Source of the DNA: Pleurostoma richardsiae
Lineage: Eukaryota > Ascomycota > Sordariomycetes > Calosphaeriales > Pleurostomataceae
Assembly: GCA_030052745.1 (NCBI GenBank)
Contig: JANBVO010000034.1
Location: 62,001-126,000, forward strand
Length of the DNA: 64,000 bases
Direction: 5' to 3'
Below the pieces are notes generated by a model, which searched no databases, was not told the DNA's origin, and saw only the letters and a list, made by a program, of their open reading frames with translations. Below, in pieces: positions 23,638 to 34,559 of this stretch. A program made the translations under genes and the position numbers. Numbering within the stretch: position 1 is the first letter of the stretch; each line of letters opens with the position of its first letter.

Positions 23638-26339
23638 TCACTCAGCCATCGTCCTCCCTCGCTCGTCTGCCACAACCCCTAGCTCGCCTCCCTCTTCTAC
23701 CTCGGTCATCTTCAGAGCCTCTTGGACATCATCCACGAAGTGATCCTCACCGCCCACAAGATCCACGATGCCGCTCCTCTGCATTAGTATCCGGACTGGA
23801 TGGCCCAAACTCGGTCCGCGGCTAAAGAAGACTCGGACGCCCCGCTCCCTGTAGCTCTGCACAATTTCCTCGAGAACCTGCGTCCCCGAACCGTCCATAG
23901 AGGTGACACCGTGGATGTCGAAGATGATGTTGCGGTTAGAGTCCTCACGTCTAAGGCGCGGCAGAGCGGGGTGCGCTTGACTAGTGCCGTAGAGCTCAAG
24001 CCTCCGCAGGCGCGTCTTCAGCTCGCCGGTGTTGGCAAAGGTGAGAGGTTCGGGAATCTTGACGATCAGACAGCCCTCGATGAACTCGAGTCTCTCCGGG
24101 TGGTCCTCGGCGTTCTCGAAGCGCTGTGTGCCGGGGATGCGACCGAGAATCTGGATGCGGGGCCGCGTGGAGTGCCGGATGACCAGCAGGATTGAGAGGC
24201 CGATGCCTATAGCGATTCCCAGGTTCAGCGAGTAGAAGATGGTCGCTATGACGATGATAAACATAAGCGCTAGCTCGGGCCACGAGCGTATGCGTAAGAA
24301 GAAGGAGATATCATGAGGACATTCTTCTATCAGGGACCAGGCGACGACGCTGATCATGGAGCAAAGCACGGGTTTCTATACGGTCAGCGACTTGACTTCG
24401 CCGTATCGTTGCCATTAGCCAACGCAGAATGCACTTACAGGGAGGTAGTAGAAGTATGGCAAGACAAAGAAGATGGAGAACAACGTGATGATACTCAGGA
24501 ATATAGAGCTCATCGGCGTCTTGCCGCCTGTCGCCTTGTTGACCTTGCTGCGCCCGTAGCCGCCAAATGCTGGAAGGCTCATGAAGCAAGCCCCGACAAA
24601 GTTGGCTGCTCCCAGTGCAACTAATTCGCGGTTAGCACTGAGCTGGATGCTGGGGTGCGCCTCGTTGCCCCCGAGGCTCTTGGCCGCGACGGAGGACTCG
24701 AAGAAGCCGAGCAAGGCAATCAGGAACGAGGTGCTGAGCGCGTCTCGTATGTGCGCCATGTGAGACAGCTGGAACGGCCAGCGGAACGTGAAGAGATGCC
24801 CAGAAGCCGCCTGAACCTTGCCCAGGACCTCAACGCCCTTCTTGTCCCACTCGAATTGCCATGCCAAGATGGCTGACAGGAGTACGACGAGAAAGCGGTC
24901 GGGTACATAAGCTACCGAAGGATACCGTGGCTGGAGCCGACGCTTGAGCTCCCTGCACAGCATGATGATCACGAAACTCCCACCAGCAACAGCACAAGTG
25001 AGGCCATGCGCCTTGTCTAGGTTGCCAAATATGAACTTGAGCTTGTCCACGCTGCTTCCATGGCCGACGCCAGGCGTGTGAGACGCCACTTTAGCGAGGC
25101 CCATTTCAGGGATCAACTGGTCGACGAAGATCACAAAGCCAATAGCAGAGATGAATCCGCGAAGAAAGGGGCGGGACAGGACGCTGTCCAGGAAGCCCAG
25201 CCTTGCCAGGCCGGCAACAAGCACCGTGGCGCCGGCCATCCCCGTCACGACGCCGCAGATCTTGGCCTGGACAACGCCGTCGTCGTCTGAGCCACGGCCA
25301 AGATCGATGCTGGTCTTGACGACGGTGCCCACAAGCAGGGAGCCGGCGGCCTCCGGGCCAACCACCATCTGCGGGGCGCTGCCGAGGAGAGCATAGACGA
25401 GAGGGTTGAAGACGAATGAATAGAGGCCGCTGATAGCCGGTACATGGGCGAGGTTGTCGGCGAGGGAGAGCGACATGGGAAGGTACATGCCAGCCACGGT
25501 GAGAGCGGCGATGAAATCCCCCTTCAGATAGGACCACTTGTACTCGCGGAACCAGATGATGGACGGGACATAGTACGAGAGATACCTGCGCGGGAGAGAG
25601 AAACATGTCAGCGTCCAATCTATTCACCTGTGGCCGAGATGGCACAAAGCACAATTGGGTCGGAGAGGGCGAGGACACTAGTCAGGTAGTGGGCATCAGC
25701 AAGGAATTGGCAGAGGGCCAGAACCGACATCATGGCGTCGTCCTTGACGCCGTGCCTCTCAGCCAGGGCGCTCGACGTGCTCATCTTCTTGCTCTTCATG
25801 CGGGATGTCCATGCCCTCCTTTTCTTGGGTTTGCGTATGGCTGCAAGGACGCCGTCGATGATGGGTATGGGTGAGGACGAGGACGAAGACGAAGGCGACT
25901 CGGCCGGCGTGTGCTCGCCGCCGTCGGTGTAGACGCTCCCCTGCATACTCTGCGTCGGGCTCGAGGGGCGGGGCGAGAAGGTGCCATGGTTGCAGGGTCC
26001 GTCGTGGACGTGCTCCCGGAAGTCTAGCGGCCCCCTGAGCAGCGCCGTAGATTCGGTGGGTGCGGCGGCCGGGACGGAGCGGGCGGGCACGGAGGGCCCG
26101 GCCCGGTCGAGGTCGAGGTGGGAGATGGAGTCGTCGTTGAGGCGTCGGCGCGGCGGGGATGTGGGAGAGCACTCATCGCTGCTCGCGGCTCCGCTTCCCT
26201 GGCCGGGCTCGTAGGTGCTGCGGTCGGGAGAGGACGGGCTGAAGGGGGTGTAGCTCTGCCGGAGGGCGCTGGGGGTGCTGGGCGCGTGGCCGACGGTGGC
26301 CGATCGCGGAGGGTTGGGAGGCCTGCGACCGGTGGCCAT
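23638..26339 (-). CDS. SulP/STAS-family anion transporter with long N-terminal extension
   Basis: Membrane transporter of the SulP family (sulfate or other substrates) with a C-terminal STAS domain. Exon 1 runs from 26339 to about 25628, exon 2 from 25585 to 24439, exon 3 from 24375 to 23638; intron 2 (24438-24376) is clean and phase-matched. Exon 1 encodes a Ser/Pro-rich cytoplasmic extension of about 235 residues. SulP signatures in exon 2 are YLSYYVPSI, LPMSLSLADNLAHVPAISGLYS and QMVVGPEAAGSLLVGT, followed by multiple membrane segments. The STAS region in exon 3 includes FDIHGVTSMDGSGTQVLEEI. Family resemblance is to fungal transporters often labelled sulfate permeases; some relatives are vacuolar. 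Oddity: the obvious first intron (25627-25586, GTGAAT...GCGCAG with GCTGAC branch) leaves the frame one base short (see findings). Confidence 0.85.
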
Positions 26340-26570
26340 CTGCTATCGGTCGCCTATGCGCGTCTGAACCATGGATTTGTATGTGTCTTGAAGGCTTGGA
26401 GCTCAGCGCCGACCTCTCTGGGTCATCAAAGTGCGTGGCGAGCCGGGCAGAGCAGTTGGAGAGAGCGAGCAGCGAGCAGCAGCAAAGAGGCGGGCGAGTT
26501 CGCGAGGCGGAGAGGACCCTTGAAGGTTGGAGAGCGCCGCGGTTTGGCGCTACCGTGTGGACGGAGTATC

Positions 26571-26990
26571 AAGTACCGTACCTCGGTACTTCGTAGTCAA
26601 GGTACCTCGCATGTGTTGTAAGTTTAGATAGGTACTCTAGAGTACCGGTATCTAGCGCAGTAACGCTATTGCAGGTACTAAGGTACCTAAAACCTGTACG
26701 TGCAAAAACGCTTTTTTGGCCTATTGTGACTGTGCAACAGCATTTATAGGTACCTAGGCGTATTATGTACGCTAAGCCAGCGTGCGGTACGAGAACTGTT
26801 AAGAAGAAGAAGTCGTCACCTCGACAGCCGCCCTTGTGTGTTCGCTGTAAAGAGTACTCGAGTACTTGGTGTTGATTTCCGAGGAATGGGATTTGCCAGG
26901 TTTCCAATCCGCACACTCCCACGGGACCCAGCAGCCGAAGCCGAAGGCTTGTACTGCATACCTAGTACTGTTGCTCTAGGTACTCCACCT
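26571..26990. repeat. Dense cluster of GTAC-cored palindromes upstream of the SulP gene
   Basis: Within about 420 bp the core GTAC, often as GGTACC or CCTAGGTAC variants, recurs well over ten times. It includes perfect palindromes of 16 bp at 26631-26646 (GGTACTCTAGAGTACC) and 14 bp at 26853-26866 (AGTACTCGAGTACT). The block starts about 230 bp upstream of the SulP start codon, so it lies in its promoter or 5' UTR. Similar GGTACCTA-rich promoters are seen in other Sordariomycetes, but their role is not known to me. Confidence 0.7.
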
Positions 26991-27599
26991 TAGGTAATTT
27001 CATGTGGGCCCGATGACAGACGATGGACCGAACTGTGCGTGGCCCTCTCTGGCCGTCCAGCCCTTCTTGATAGGGCCCTTTTGCCCAAACAGCTACATTA
27101 CGAAGATGTCATGATAAGAGGTTTCCCGTCGACTCTCTCTTTGGACTTTTCGTTGTTCCATTCTGGGTCTTGCGGTGGAATGTTGTAGTCGATGAGCACA
27201 AACATTATACGATCGACGGCGAGGAATCATCAGACAACGCGATATCCAGAACTCCCAAGTGGATACAGAGCCGCCTGTGACCTTCGAAACGTTGACATGC
27301 AGTGGTGCGAGGTCGGCATCCAGCCTGTCATTCTCTGGACAATGTTCGGCAGCTGTGTTTCTTCCCCCCTCCTCCTTCTCTTGTTCTCGACTTGGTTCCG
27401 CTGCCGTTGACATCGCGGGGCTTCCCTGGTGCGTGTAGATGAAGCGGAAAGGGTTGGCAACGGAAGCAACTAGTCCTGGTTGTGGTGTGTTCAGTCAATC
27501 TCCGTGGAGAGACTGACTGGCCATGCCAGTGCAGTCGCTCAACTACACCAATAGTCGTTTCGTTGCCGATCTAGATGTCGGTTATGAACATTAACGAAG

Positions 27600-27960
27600 G
27601 CGGCATGCGTAGTGTCTCCAGCAATGACACGATTTTTGTCCAAGTTACCTTTTTCTATCTTACAATTTAGCATGATTAACATTCGGCCGTCATTCGTATA
27701 AACTCTTCGTTAGCATGTTCTGGACTATATGCTGGTTTACTCTCGTCGCGTGTTGTAGGTATGAAGGGATCTTAGTCGACATCTAGAAAGTTCTCGTTTA
27801 TTAGGGAGGCGACCTCCTCGACTATAGTATTAAGGATATCGGTGCTCAAGAGTCGGAGAGCTTAGAAGGCGTAGCATAGCGCGAGATATAGCTTCTTCTC
27901 GTCTATGGTCATATTAAACCGATCTACGATGTTCAGTGAGGAATTCCGGGTCGCAGGAGT
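27600..27960 (-). mobile_element. Possible relic of a repeat element, strongly decayed
   Basis: A+T-rich stretch differing in composition from its flanks. On the minus strand part of it reads like the remnant of a Leu/Ile-rich coding sequence that is no longer functional. The family cannot be identified. The call rests only on composition and its decayed character, and the edges are approximate. Confidence 0.2.
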
Positions 27961-28093
27961 CCCTACTCGCGCTTGCCTCGGCCCGGCTCTCTAAGATCTG
28001 GCCACGTGATCAGTCGTTTTCGCCCAAGCCTGATCGCGTCCCGTATAACCGACGATCGTAACGGAACGGAAGGCAGCTCAACATCAACATCAA

Positions 28094-28119
28094 CGCACGC
28101 ACGCACGCACGCACGCACG
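28094..28119. repeat. Microsatellite (CGCA)n
   Basis: About six tandem copies of CGCA, directly after a short CAACAT repeat. It is a simple sequence repeat likely to vary in length between strains. Confidence 0.9.
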
Positions 28120-28399
28120 ACACGGAACCGTGCACGTATCTCGAAGTGTACCCAGTTGTATAGGACAGGTCTATAAAGATACTAAAGTTAGTTACTAAGA
28201 CAATAGATGACCCGCCTAGGTATGTTTCTGTTTCGTCTTTTCCTTGCCGATTGCTTGCTTCGGGTCCAAACAAATCTTATGTTCCGGACCCTCTTTCTTC
28301 TCCCAGACTCCTTGTTGAAGCTGCCAGCCTTCTCGGCCGCCTGGTGGCTCTAATGGGAGAAAAATACCACGGGCGATGTGGATGCTGTGCGCACAAGGA

Positions 28400-30004
28400 C
28401 TATTGAAGGTACTGCTGCATGAAGAACTGGCCGGGGACAGAGGGCTGGCCATCCATCACGAGATCAGTTGTGACGGCTTCCTGGAAAGGCATGTCATACC
28501 CAGGAAAGTCGCCCTGCGCTGCTGCGAAAGCTGTCGCATACTCATCCAGCGGATCCAGCGGGATTCCAGGCAACGTGCCGGGGGGACTCAAGCTGCCGTC
28601 CATGCTCATCGGCGTCATCGTGGCCGGTGCAAGTTCCATGCCGTCGAGTGACGGCATCTGTGCTGCTGTCTCCGCTATCGTAGGCAGGCGTGACACATGT
28701 GTCGCGCCTACCTGCCTCGTGATGATGTATGCATCGCAGGCTTGCTGCACACAGTCCTGCACGAGATTAAAGGACACGCCCTGGATGGTGTTCGACATCG
28801 ACATGAGGATCTCCGCGCCCCGCCTTGGCACAAATTCCCGGAAGCCTTCGAGCTCTTCTGACAGCTTCCAGTTGACATACGGGGACGTGGGGCGGGCGAC
28901 ACCCGGGAAGACGACGTCCCAGATGGCGAACCACTGCTCCGCGGACTCAAAGGTGCGGTCCGAGTACTTGCGGAGCTTCTGCCGCTGCTCCTCTGTCAGT
29001 CCCTCCGCCGGTTCAAACTCGCGTAGTTCGCACCCCTCGGCCTCCCGCCGGTGAGCAGAAAGATCGTCAGCGCTGATGAAGTCTTCCCCGCAGCGTTCGC
29101 ATTGCGCGGGCCGGGCGTGAGAGCGGCGCAGATGCTGCTTGACGTCCCTGATACGCTGGAGGCCTCTTGAGCAGTGGCGGTGCTGCAGTGCGTCTTTCTT
29201 CCAGAACGGGCAGGCGAAGAGGTCTGGGTCAGATACCTTAGCAGCCGCCGAGGCCGCAGTAGACGGGCCGGCTCGTGCCCCGCGAGACTTGTTTCCCTTT
29301 GCTGGGTTTCTGACCCTCCCATCGTGTCCTTGTGTTGTGGACTGGTGCTTTCCCGACTGGGCAGAAGAAGAAGCTTTTCGAGATGACGAGCCCTCGCCGT
29401 TCCCACGCTGCGTGCCGGGCGCGGCCGTCGAGATTTTCTCTCCGCCCTCTGATTCTCTTTCTTCATAGAAGCATTCGATAAGGCGTGCAGCAAATTTCTG
29501 GATTTGCCAGTTGGGTGCCGTGTCCGGCACAGATTCAGCTACGTCGCCTGCCGCGTGCAGCTTCTCTCGTTCTTCATTGGCCGCAGTGCCGGTAGCGGCA
29601 GGATGCTGGGCACTCCTCACAGCCGGCTTCAGGGCGTTCGGTGGCTTGTAGGTCACATCGTCCACGGCGATGGTGGCATTGTCTCTGCTTGTGCCGAGGC
29701 TGGGACTAACGCACCGAGGCGAGATGGGCGAGAGCCGACGGGGGCTGCAGGGCTTGGTAAGCCTGAGTGACGTTGCAGGCGGTTGAGGCTCTGTGGGCAT
29801 TGGATTGCCCGAGTTGTGTTCAAGCAGAGCCGCATCTTCGTCCACTGCGGGGCCTGGTGTTTGGTGAGCATAAAAGACCCGATGGCCGCCGCCGCGTCTC
29901 TGGGCGAGGTCTGTGTACTACTTACCCACCATGTGCATCTCGATGGTGCACCCCGAGCATCTCTGCCTGCCACAAGAAGAGCACACCACCAAAAAGGTCG
30001 TCAT
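28400..30004 (-). CDS. C2H2-type zinc-finger protein with N-terminal CxxC motif
   Basis: Exons 30004-29926 and 29844-28400 (81-bp intron, GTAAGT...CGCAG) give 507 aa. Exon 1 supplies MTTFLVVCSSCGRQRCSGC, a compact CxxC...CxxC metal site, and joins in frame to VDEDAALLEHN. After a long Ser/Pro-rich disordered region comes a cysteine/histidine block starting FACPFWKKDALQHRHC, then RIRDVKQHLRRSH, then CERCGEDFISADDLSAH with a trailing Cys. This is the degenerate C2H2 arrangement common in fungal proteins of unknown function. The C-terminal third is acidic and hydrophobic, like an activation region. A nuclear regulatory or nucleic-acid-binding role is likely from the domains; targets are unknown. 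Without exon 1 the frame has no good ATG, which supports the intron. Confidence 0.82.
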
Positions 30005-31372
30005 GCCGGTATCTCCGCATCTGCACTACACGGCAGTCCCCCCTGTTAGCTAGCCGTAACTGCGACAGGACCAGGGGACGAAATGTGCCTTTTGCCTAGA
30101 ATGTCTCTCCGGCCAAGAGCCGTATCTCGCAGCACATCCTGTGGCTAGACTTACACACTTCCAGATCTTCACCTTACCATAACTCATCTTGTTCTTTCTC
30201 AGCCCGCCTCCAGAATGGCACTTTAGCCCTCTGTACCACGCCTGCCACCTTCCGGCCGGCTGCTGGATGTGAGTCCGGTGTAACAGCACCGTCCCCATCA
30301 TCGAAGGCCAGACAGTAAGCGTCTGTCGTGGTCAACTCTTCTGGTTTCGAGGCTAATTGCGCCCGTTCTCGATGAGGCTCAAAGGTCGAATCTGAGGAAA
30401 CGAAGATATAACCTATGCCTTTCCCTCCCCATTATACTTGAAGACTTTTGTCTCACGCATTGGCCTTGTTGGCTTCCTCTCTCCTAGGGCTGCTTTTCCT
30501 CCGGTCTCCCCCACGCGGGAGACAACGCTCCATCCTGCACCGGACCACACCGTATCGCCACTGTGAAGCATCGCGAAAAGCACAACTGCGCTTTTGAACG
30601 CCATCTACATTTCGCGCCACGCCGGACACGGAAAATAGGCAAATCACAACCCCTGTCTTCACCGGTGGCCTTGTTACGCCCGCCATCGGCGGTGAATAAT
30701 AGCGTCCTAATAAAGCTGCTGATGCTTGGCCATGCTGCGCTCAAGGACGCGATCTCTGGTCGCCTTGAGGTGCATTTCCCCGTTCTAAGATGTCTGCTCG
30801 CTTGCTATTGGATCATAACGCGGACGCCTTACGCGGTGACGGAACATCTACCGCGCTCACCGGTCACGACACCAGCAATGCATACGACTCTCGACGAGCA
30901 CGCATGGCCTCTCAGGCCGTGATCCGACCAATCATGCCGCAAGGCCCTCGATATGCGACCTTGCATCGAATCCGATCGCGAAAGACGCATCTGTGCTGTT
31001 GGCAGGGCGGGCGGGCGGCATTCTGGAAGGGGCAGACAGCTGGCATATGCAGTGTGGGTGGCCAAAACGCACCGCTTCGATGCACACCCCAGATGTTCAC
31101 AACGACACGTCGATTTCGAGAGCGATTGCTTACTGTGCCACGAGTCTCCTTAGCGACGAGACGACGGCTAGACGACTGGGGATCTGGTGCGCGCATTTAC
31201 CACGGTGGGATACAGTTATTCTCGAGCAGGTGCCGCGCACACAGCGTGGCAGAAACAAGGGTCAAAGGTGGAATTGCGATGGCCGGCACGTTGAAGAAAG
31301 CCGGTCGGTTAGGCAGCAACCTTGGGCAACGGATCATGTTTCTTTGCTCGATAACAATGGCGACCTATTCGC
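30005..31372. other. Intergenic
   Basis: 1.37 kb between the 5' end of the C2H2 gene and the 3' end of the thiolase, both on the minus strand. It carries the C2H2 promoter. Overlapping frames on both strands at 30400-31370 look random; none shows a known motif. Confidence 0.45.
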
Positions 31373-32837
31373 TCACAGCTGCTCGTTCACAAACAGGCCT
31401 GCCATGCCCATCCCAGTCCCTATACACATACTCGTCAGAAGGATCTTTTTCCCCGTCCTCCGACACTCGCTCAAGCCTGTGACAATCTGCCGCGCGCCGG
31501 TGGCGCCGAGCGGGTGGCCAAGGGCGATGGCACCGCCGCGAGGGTTCATCTTGGCCCAGTCGAGGGCAAGCTTGTCGCGGCAGTAGACAGCCATGCTGGC
31601 AAAGGCCTCGTTGATCTCGATGACATCAACGTCGGACAGCGAGATGTTGTGCTGGGCTAGCAGCTTTGGGATGGCGATCGTAGGGCCGATACCCATGATA
31701 CGCGGGGCGAGGCCGGCCACGGTTGATCCGACGTACTTGGCTAGGATCGGCTGGCCGAGCTTGACGGCCGTGGATCGTTTCATGAGGACGACTGCCGCGG
31801 CTATACAATACGTCAGTAATATGGCAAAGCTTGGAAACACTGTCGTCTCTTCGCGGCCTTGGCGTACCTCCATCAGTCACCTGGCTAGCATTGCCGCCAG
31901 TCGTGGTCGGCCCCCACTGCGGGAACGCAACCCGAATCTTGCCCAGCGTCTCGGCAGTGGTGCCCGGCCGGATACCCTCGTCCCTGGTCAGAACCACCTC
32001 TTTCCACTGCCCGTCGGGGCCGTCCTTGACTCTCGTCCGGATGGGCACGATCTCGTCGTCGAACCAGCCCGCGCCCTGTGCCCTCTCGGCACGCTGGAAG
32101 CTCTCGGCCGCGTACCTGTCCATCTCTTCCCTAGAGATGCCAAAATCGCGGCTGACGTTCTCACTAGTCCACCCCATGGGCTGCATGCAGTCCTCGGACT
32201 CTTGGCTGTGCTTAGTCACCTCCCCGTCGAATGGCTGGTCCAGAGCGTCGCCGCCGACAGTCATAGACTCGGCGCCGAGGGCGATGCCAATCTCGATTGA
32301 GCCGGTGGTAATCGCGTGTGCAATATCGGCGGTCGCCTTGAGACCGGAGGAGCAGAAGCGGTTGACAGAGGAGGCGCCGGCGGTGTTGGGCAAGCCGGCG
32401 GAGAGGGCGGCGGCCCGGAGCTTGTAGGCGGCTTTGCCGTCGGAGACCTGTGCCGTCGTGCTCGTCAGCGTTGTTATCAGAAGAGCATCATGCGACTAGG
32501 GGCATGTTCTTGACGCACATTTCCCATGCAGATGTCCTCCACCAGAGCAGGATCTAGGTTGCTCCGCTCTCTAACCTCCTTCAGCAGCGCGTAGACCAGG
32601 TACTCGAGGCTAGTATCCTTGAAGCCGCCCTTCTTAGCCTTGGCCAGGGGCGTCCGGACGGCGAGTGTGATGACGATGTCGTCGGGGTTCTTGGAGGTTC
32701 TGTAGGCCGAGTCAGCCAGCGCCTGTTGTTCGTGTTTCCATCCCTCTCGACCATGGGAGGCATGTTGCGTACATGTTAGCAAGGGACCCTCCAGGGGTCA
32801 AATGCTTGAGGATCGAGCCGAGCCTCTCCACTGCCAT
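31373..32837 (-). CDS. Peroxisomal 3-ketoacyl-CoA thiolase with PTS2
   Basis: Last step of peroxisomal beta-oxidation: thiolytic cleavage of 3-ketoacyl-CoA to acetyl-CoA and a shortened acyl-CoA. Exons on the minus strand are 32837-32773, 32699-32519, 32447-31868 and 31800-31373, total 1254 nt and 417 aa, with introns of 67-73 bp. Exon 1 encodes MAVERLGSILKHL, an exact RLx5HL type 2 peroxisomal targeting signal. Catalytic features: nucleophilic Cys in VNRFCSSGLKA, NEAFASM, the His in GHPLGATGARQ and the second Cys in SMCIGTGMGMAG. Length and layout match Pot1/Fox3-type thiolases. Without the 65-nt first exon the protein would lack both an ATG and its targeting signal. Confidence 0.95.
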
Positions 32838-34559
32838 CTTGCCGGATATTGCACGCTGACAACAAAGTATCTTGGTGACGCGACGCCGGGTCGTAAGGGA
32901 CTGATGTTGACAAAGAGTCGGGCTTGCCTGGTACTTATTGGGTGCTGCTGGCGGAAGCGGCCATCGCGAGTTAGAAGAAGTCGCCGAGGCGAGGTACGGC
33001 TCCGGGCGCTGTTTTGCCGAGGCAAAAATGGGCGGGCGAGACAAGGGGCCGGCAGTTTCCCCCAGCACGAGCCAGAGAGCGCGGGGTTGCGGGGAGGAAT
33101 GAATGCCTCTGATTAGTGATTCCAGGCAAATGCTTCGGCAAATAATCCTTTATCTCGCTGCCCTACTTATTTCCGCGGCTTCATGTTAGTATACTATCGA
33201 AGACCTTCGCGGAGTTCGGGCAGGGTCCCTATCACGGATCATTTTCTTCCCCATCCCCCCCCTTGTCAAGTCGACCCTGGAGAGAATACTGTGGTTAAGA
33301 AAACAGTCGGTGAGAATAGACTTCTGGTCTGAGCTCACAGACTCCGACGCATCTGCTTTTCCAGAGATACCCACAAGATAGCGTCTCGTCGGCGTCCACT
33401 CTCGTCCGAACCACTCAACTCAAACGCACTGTGCTGGGCAAGGCAATTTGGGTACCATTGAACCAGAGCTCACTGAGCTCACTGGGCAACCAGGGTTTTG
33501 GGGAAACATCTACGCTATTGCGGGAGAAGCCCTCTGTGTGAGAGCTCTCGGCTGCTTTTCAGCTGCCCACATTCAGTGTACGTATATACATAGTACAGAA
33601 TAGCGAGCTGCGGCGCACCGTCGATAAAAGACGCGAGTTGTTCAATGTTGGAATCTAGCGTGGTTTCTCGGCGGCAGATCTCAAATACTTAATAGTCGCT
33701 TCGCGACGGGCTCTTCAGCTCTACGTTGTCAATGGGAGTAGACAGACTCCGCAATTGCTTCTTCAGATTTGATGAATTGTCGGTTATCGGTCTTCCGGGC
33801 ATTAGAGTGCCGGACACGAAAACTCCAGGCGCTTCAGGGGGGTCGGTCGAGGCCCTATCGCGATGATTATCAGAATCCCAGTTACCCAGCCAGTGACCCA
33901 CACAGCCTACAGCCACGCGTTGGCGATAAGGGGACAGAAATTGCGTGGCGGCCCTAACTAAAAGGGGCTTCGAGCCGTTTGGCTATTGAACCGCCTTGTG
34001 GGACGGTGTGCCTGAGCGGGCTGAGCTGGGAGGCGCCATGGCCGGGCAAGACCCTATCCAGCCTAGACCCGAACCTGGAGCCAAGTTTAAATCTCCTCAA
34101 CTCGCTGTGCTACTCCACCGATTCTGCATCTTAATTGCGCCAGAGACGGGAAGCCCGGATCTATTGCATCTACCTTTGGGGCGGGCCCCTGTTCTGTCGA
34201 AACCCAATACGAGGCCCCGTCCGGGTGGGTTTCTGCGACTCTCGAGCCTCCTGCTTCCTCTTTTTTTTCTTCCTTCCGTATCACCGATCCCGATTCCTAC
34301 GTCCATCGCGGCTCCGGTGTGTGTGGTTTCCGTTCTTTTACTCCGTCGCGATATCCCATCCAGAGGTCGAGGACGACACCTGGACCTTTCACGACACGCG
34401 AGCACAACCCGCCACCACGAATTGCTGATTTTACTCGCCTTGGGCACCTTCTTGACACTCGTTTCATCCATTCCCTCGTTGATATACCCAGTTTCCTCAG
34501 TCGACACTTCTATAGTAACTTCTAATACCTACCTCTCTTTCCCCCGCCACCTGACGACG
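32838..34559. other. Divergent promoter region between thiolase and GH128 gene
   Basis: 1.72 kb between divergently transcribed genes, holding both promoters. The plus-strand frame open from 33996 into the GH128 gene is probably 5' UTR (see rejected items). Pyrimidine-rich runs at 34240-34300 suit a fungal 5' leader. Confidence 0.45.

Larger units (their letters stand above)
26340..28399. other. Large divergent-free intergenic region upstream of the SulP gene
   Basis: About 2.06 kb. It holds the GTAC-rich block listed separately, an A+T-rich decayed stretch at about 27600-27960, a tetranucleotide microsatellite at 28094-28119, and the 3' UTR of the C2H2 gene at the right. No intact gene is recognised. 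Confidence 0.5.

Noticed and set aside
24996-25700. 190-codon frame antiparallel or shifted within the SulP gene
   Set aside because: Shadow of the SulP coding sequence in another frame; composition is Arg/Pro-rich as expected for such shadows.
30790-31482. 230-codon plus-strand frame overlapping the thiolase 3' end
   Set aside because: Overlaps a certain gene on the other strand, has random composition and no motif.
33996-34559. In-frame N-terminal extension of the GH128 protein by about 190 codons
   Set aside because: The extension starts at a non-ATG codon and is low-complexity. It would bury a normal signal peptide that begins at 34560/34578; it is better explained as 5' UTR.
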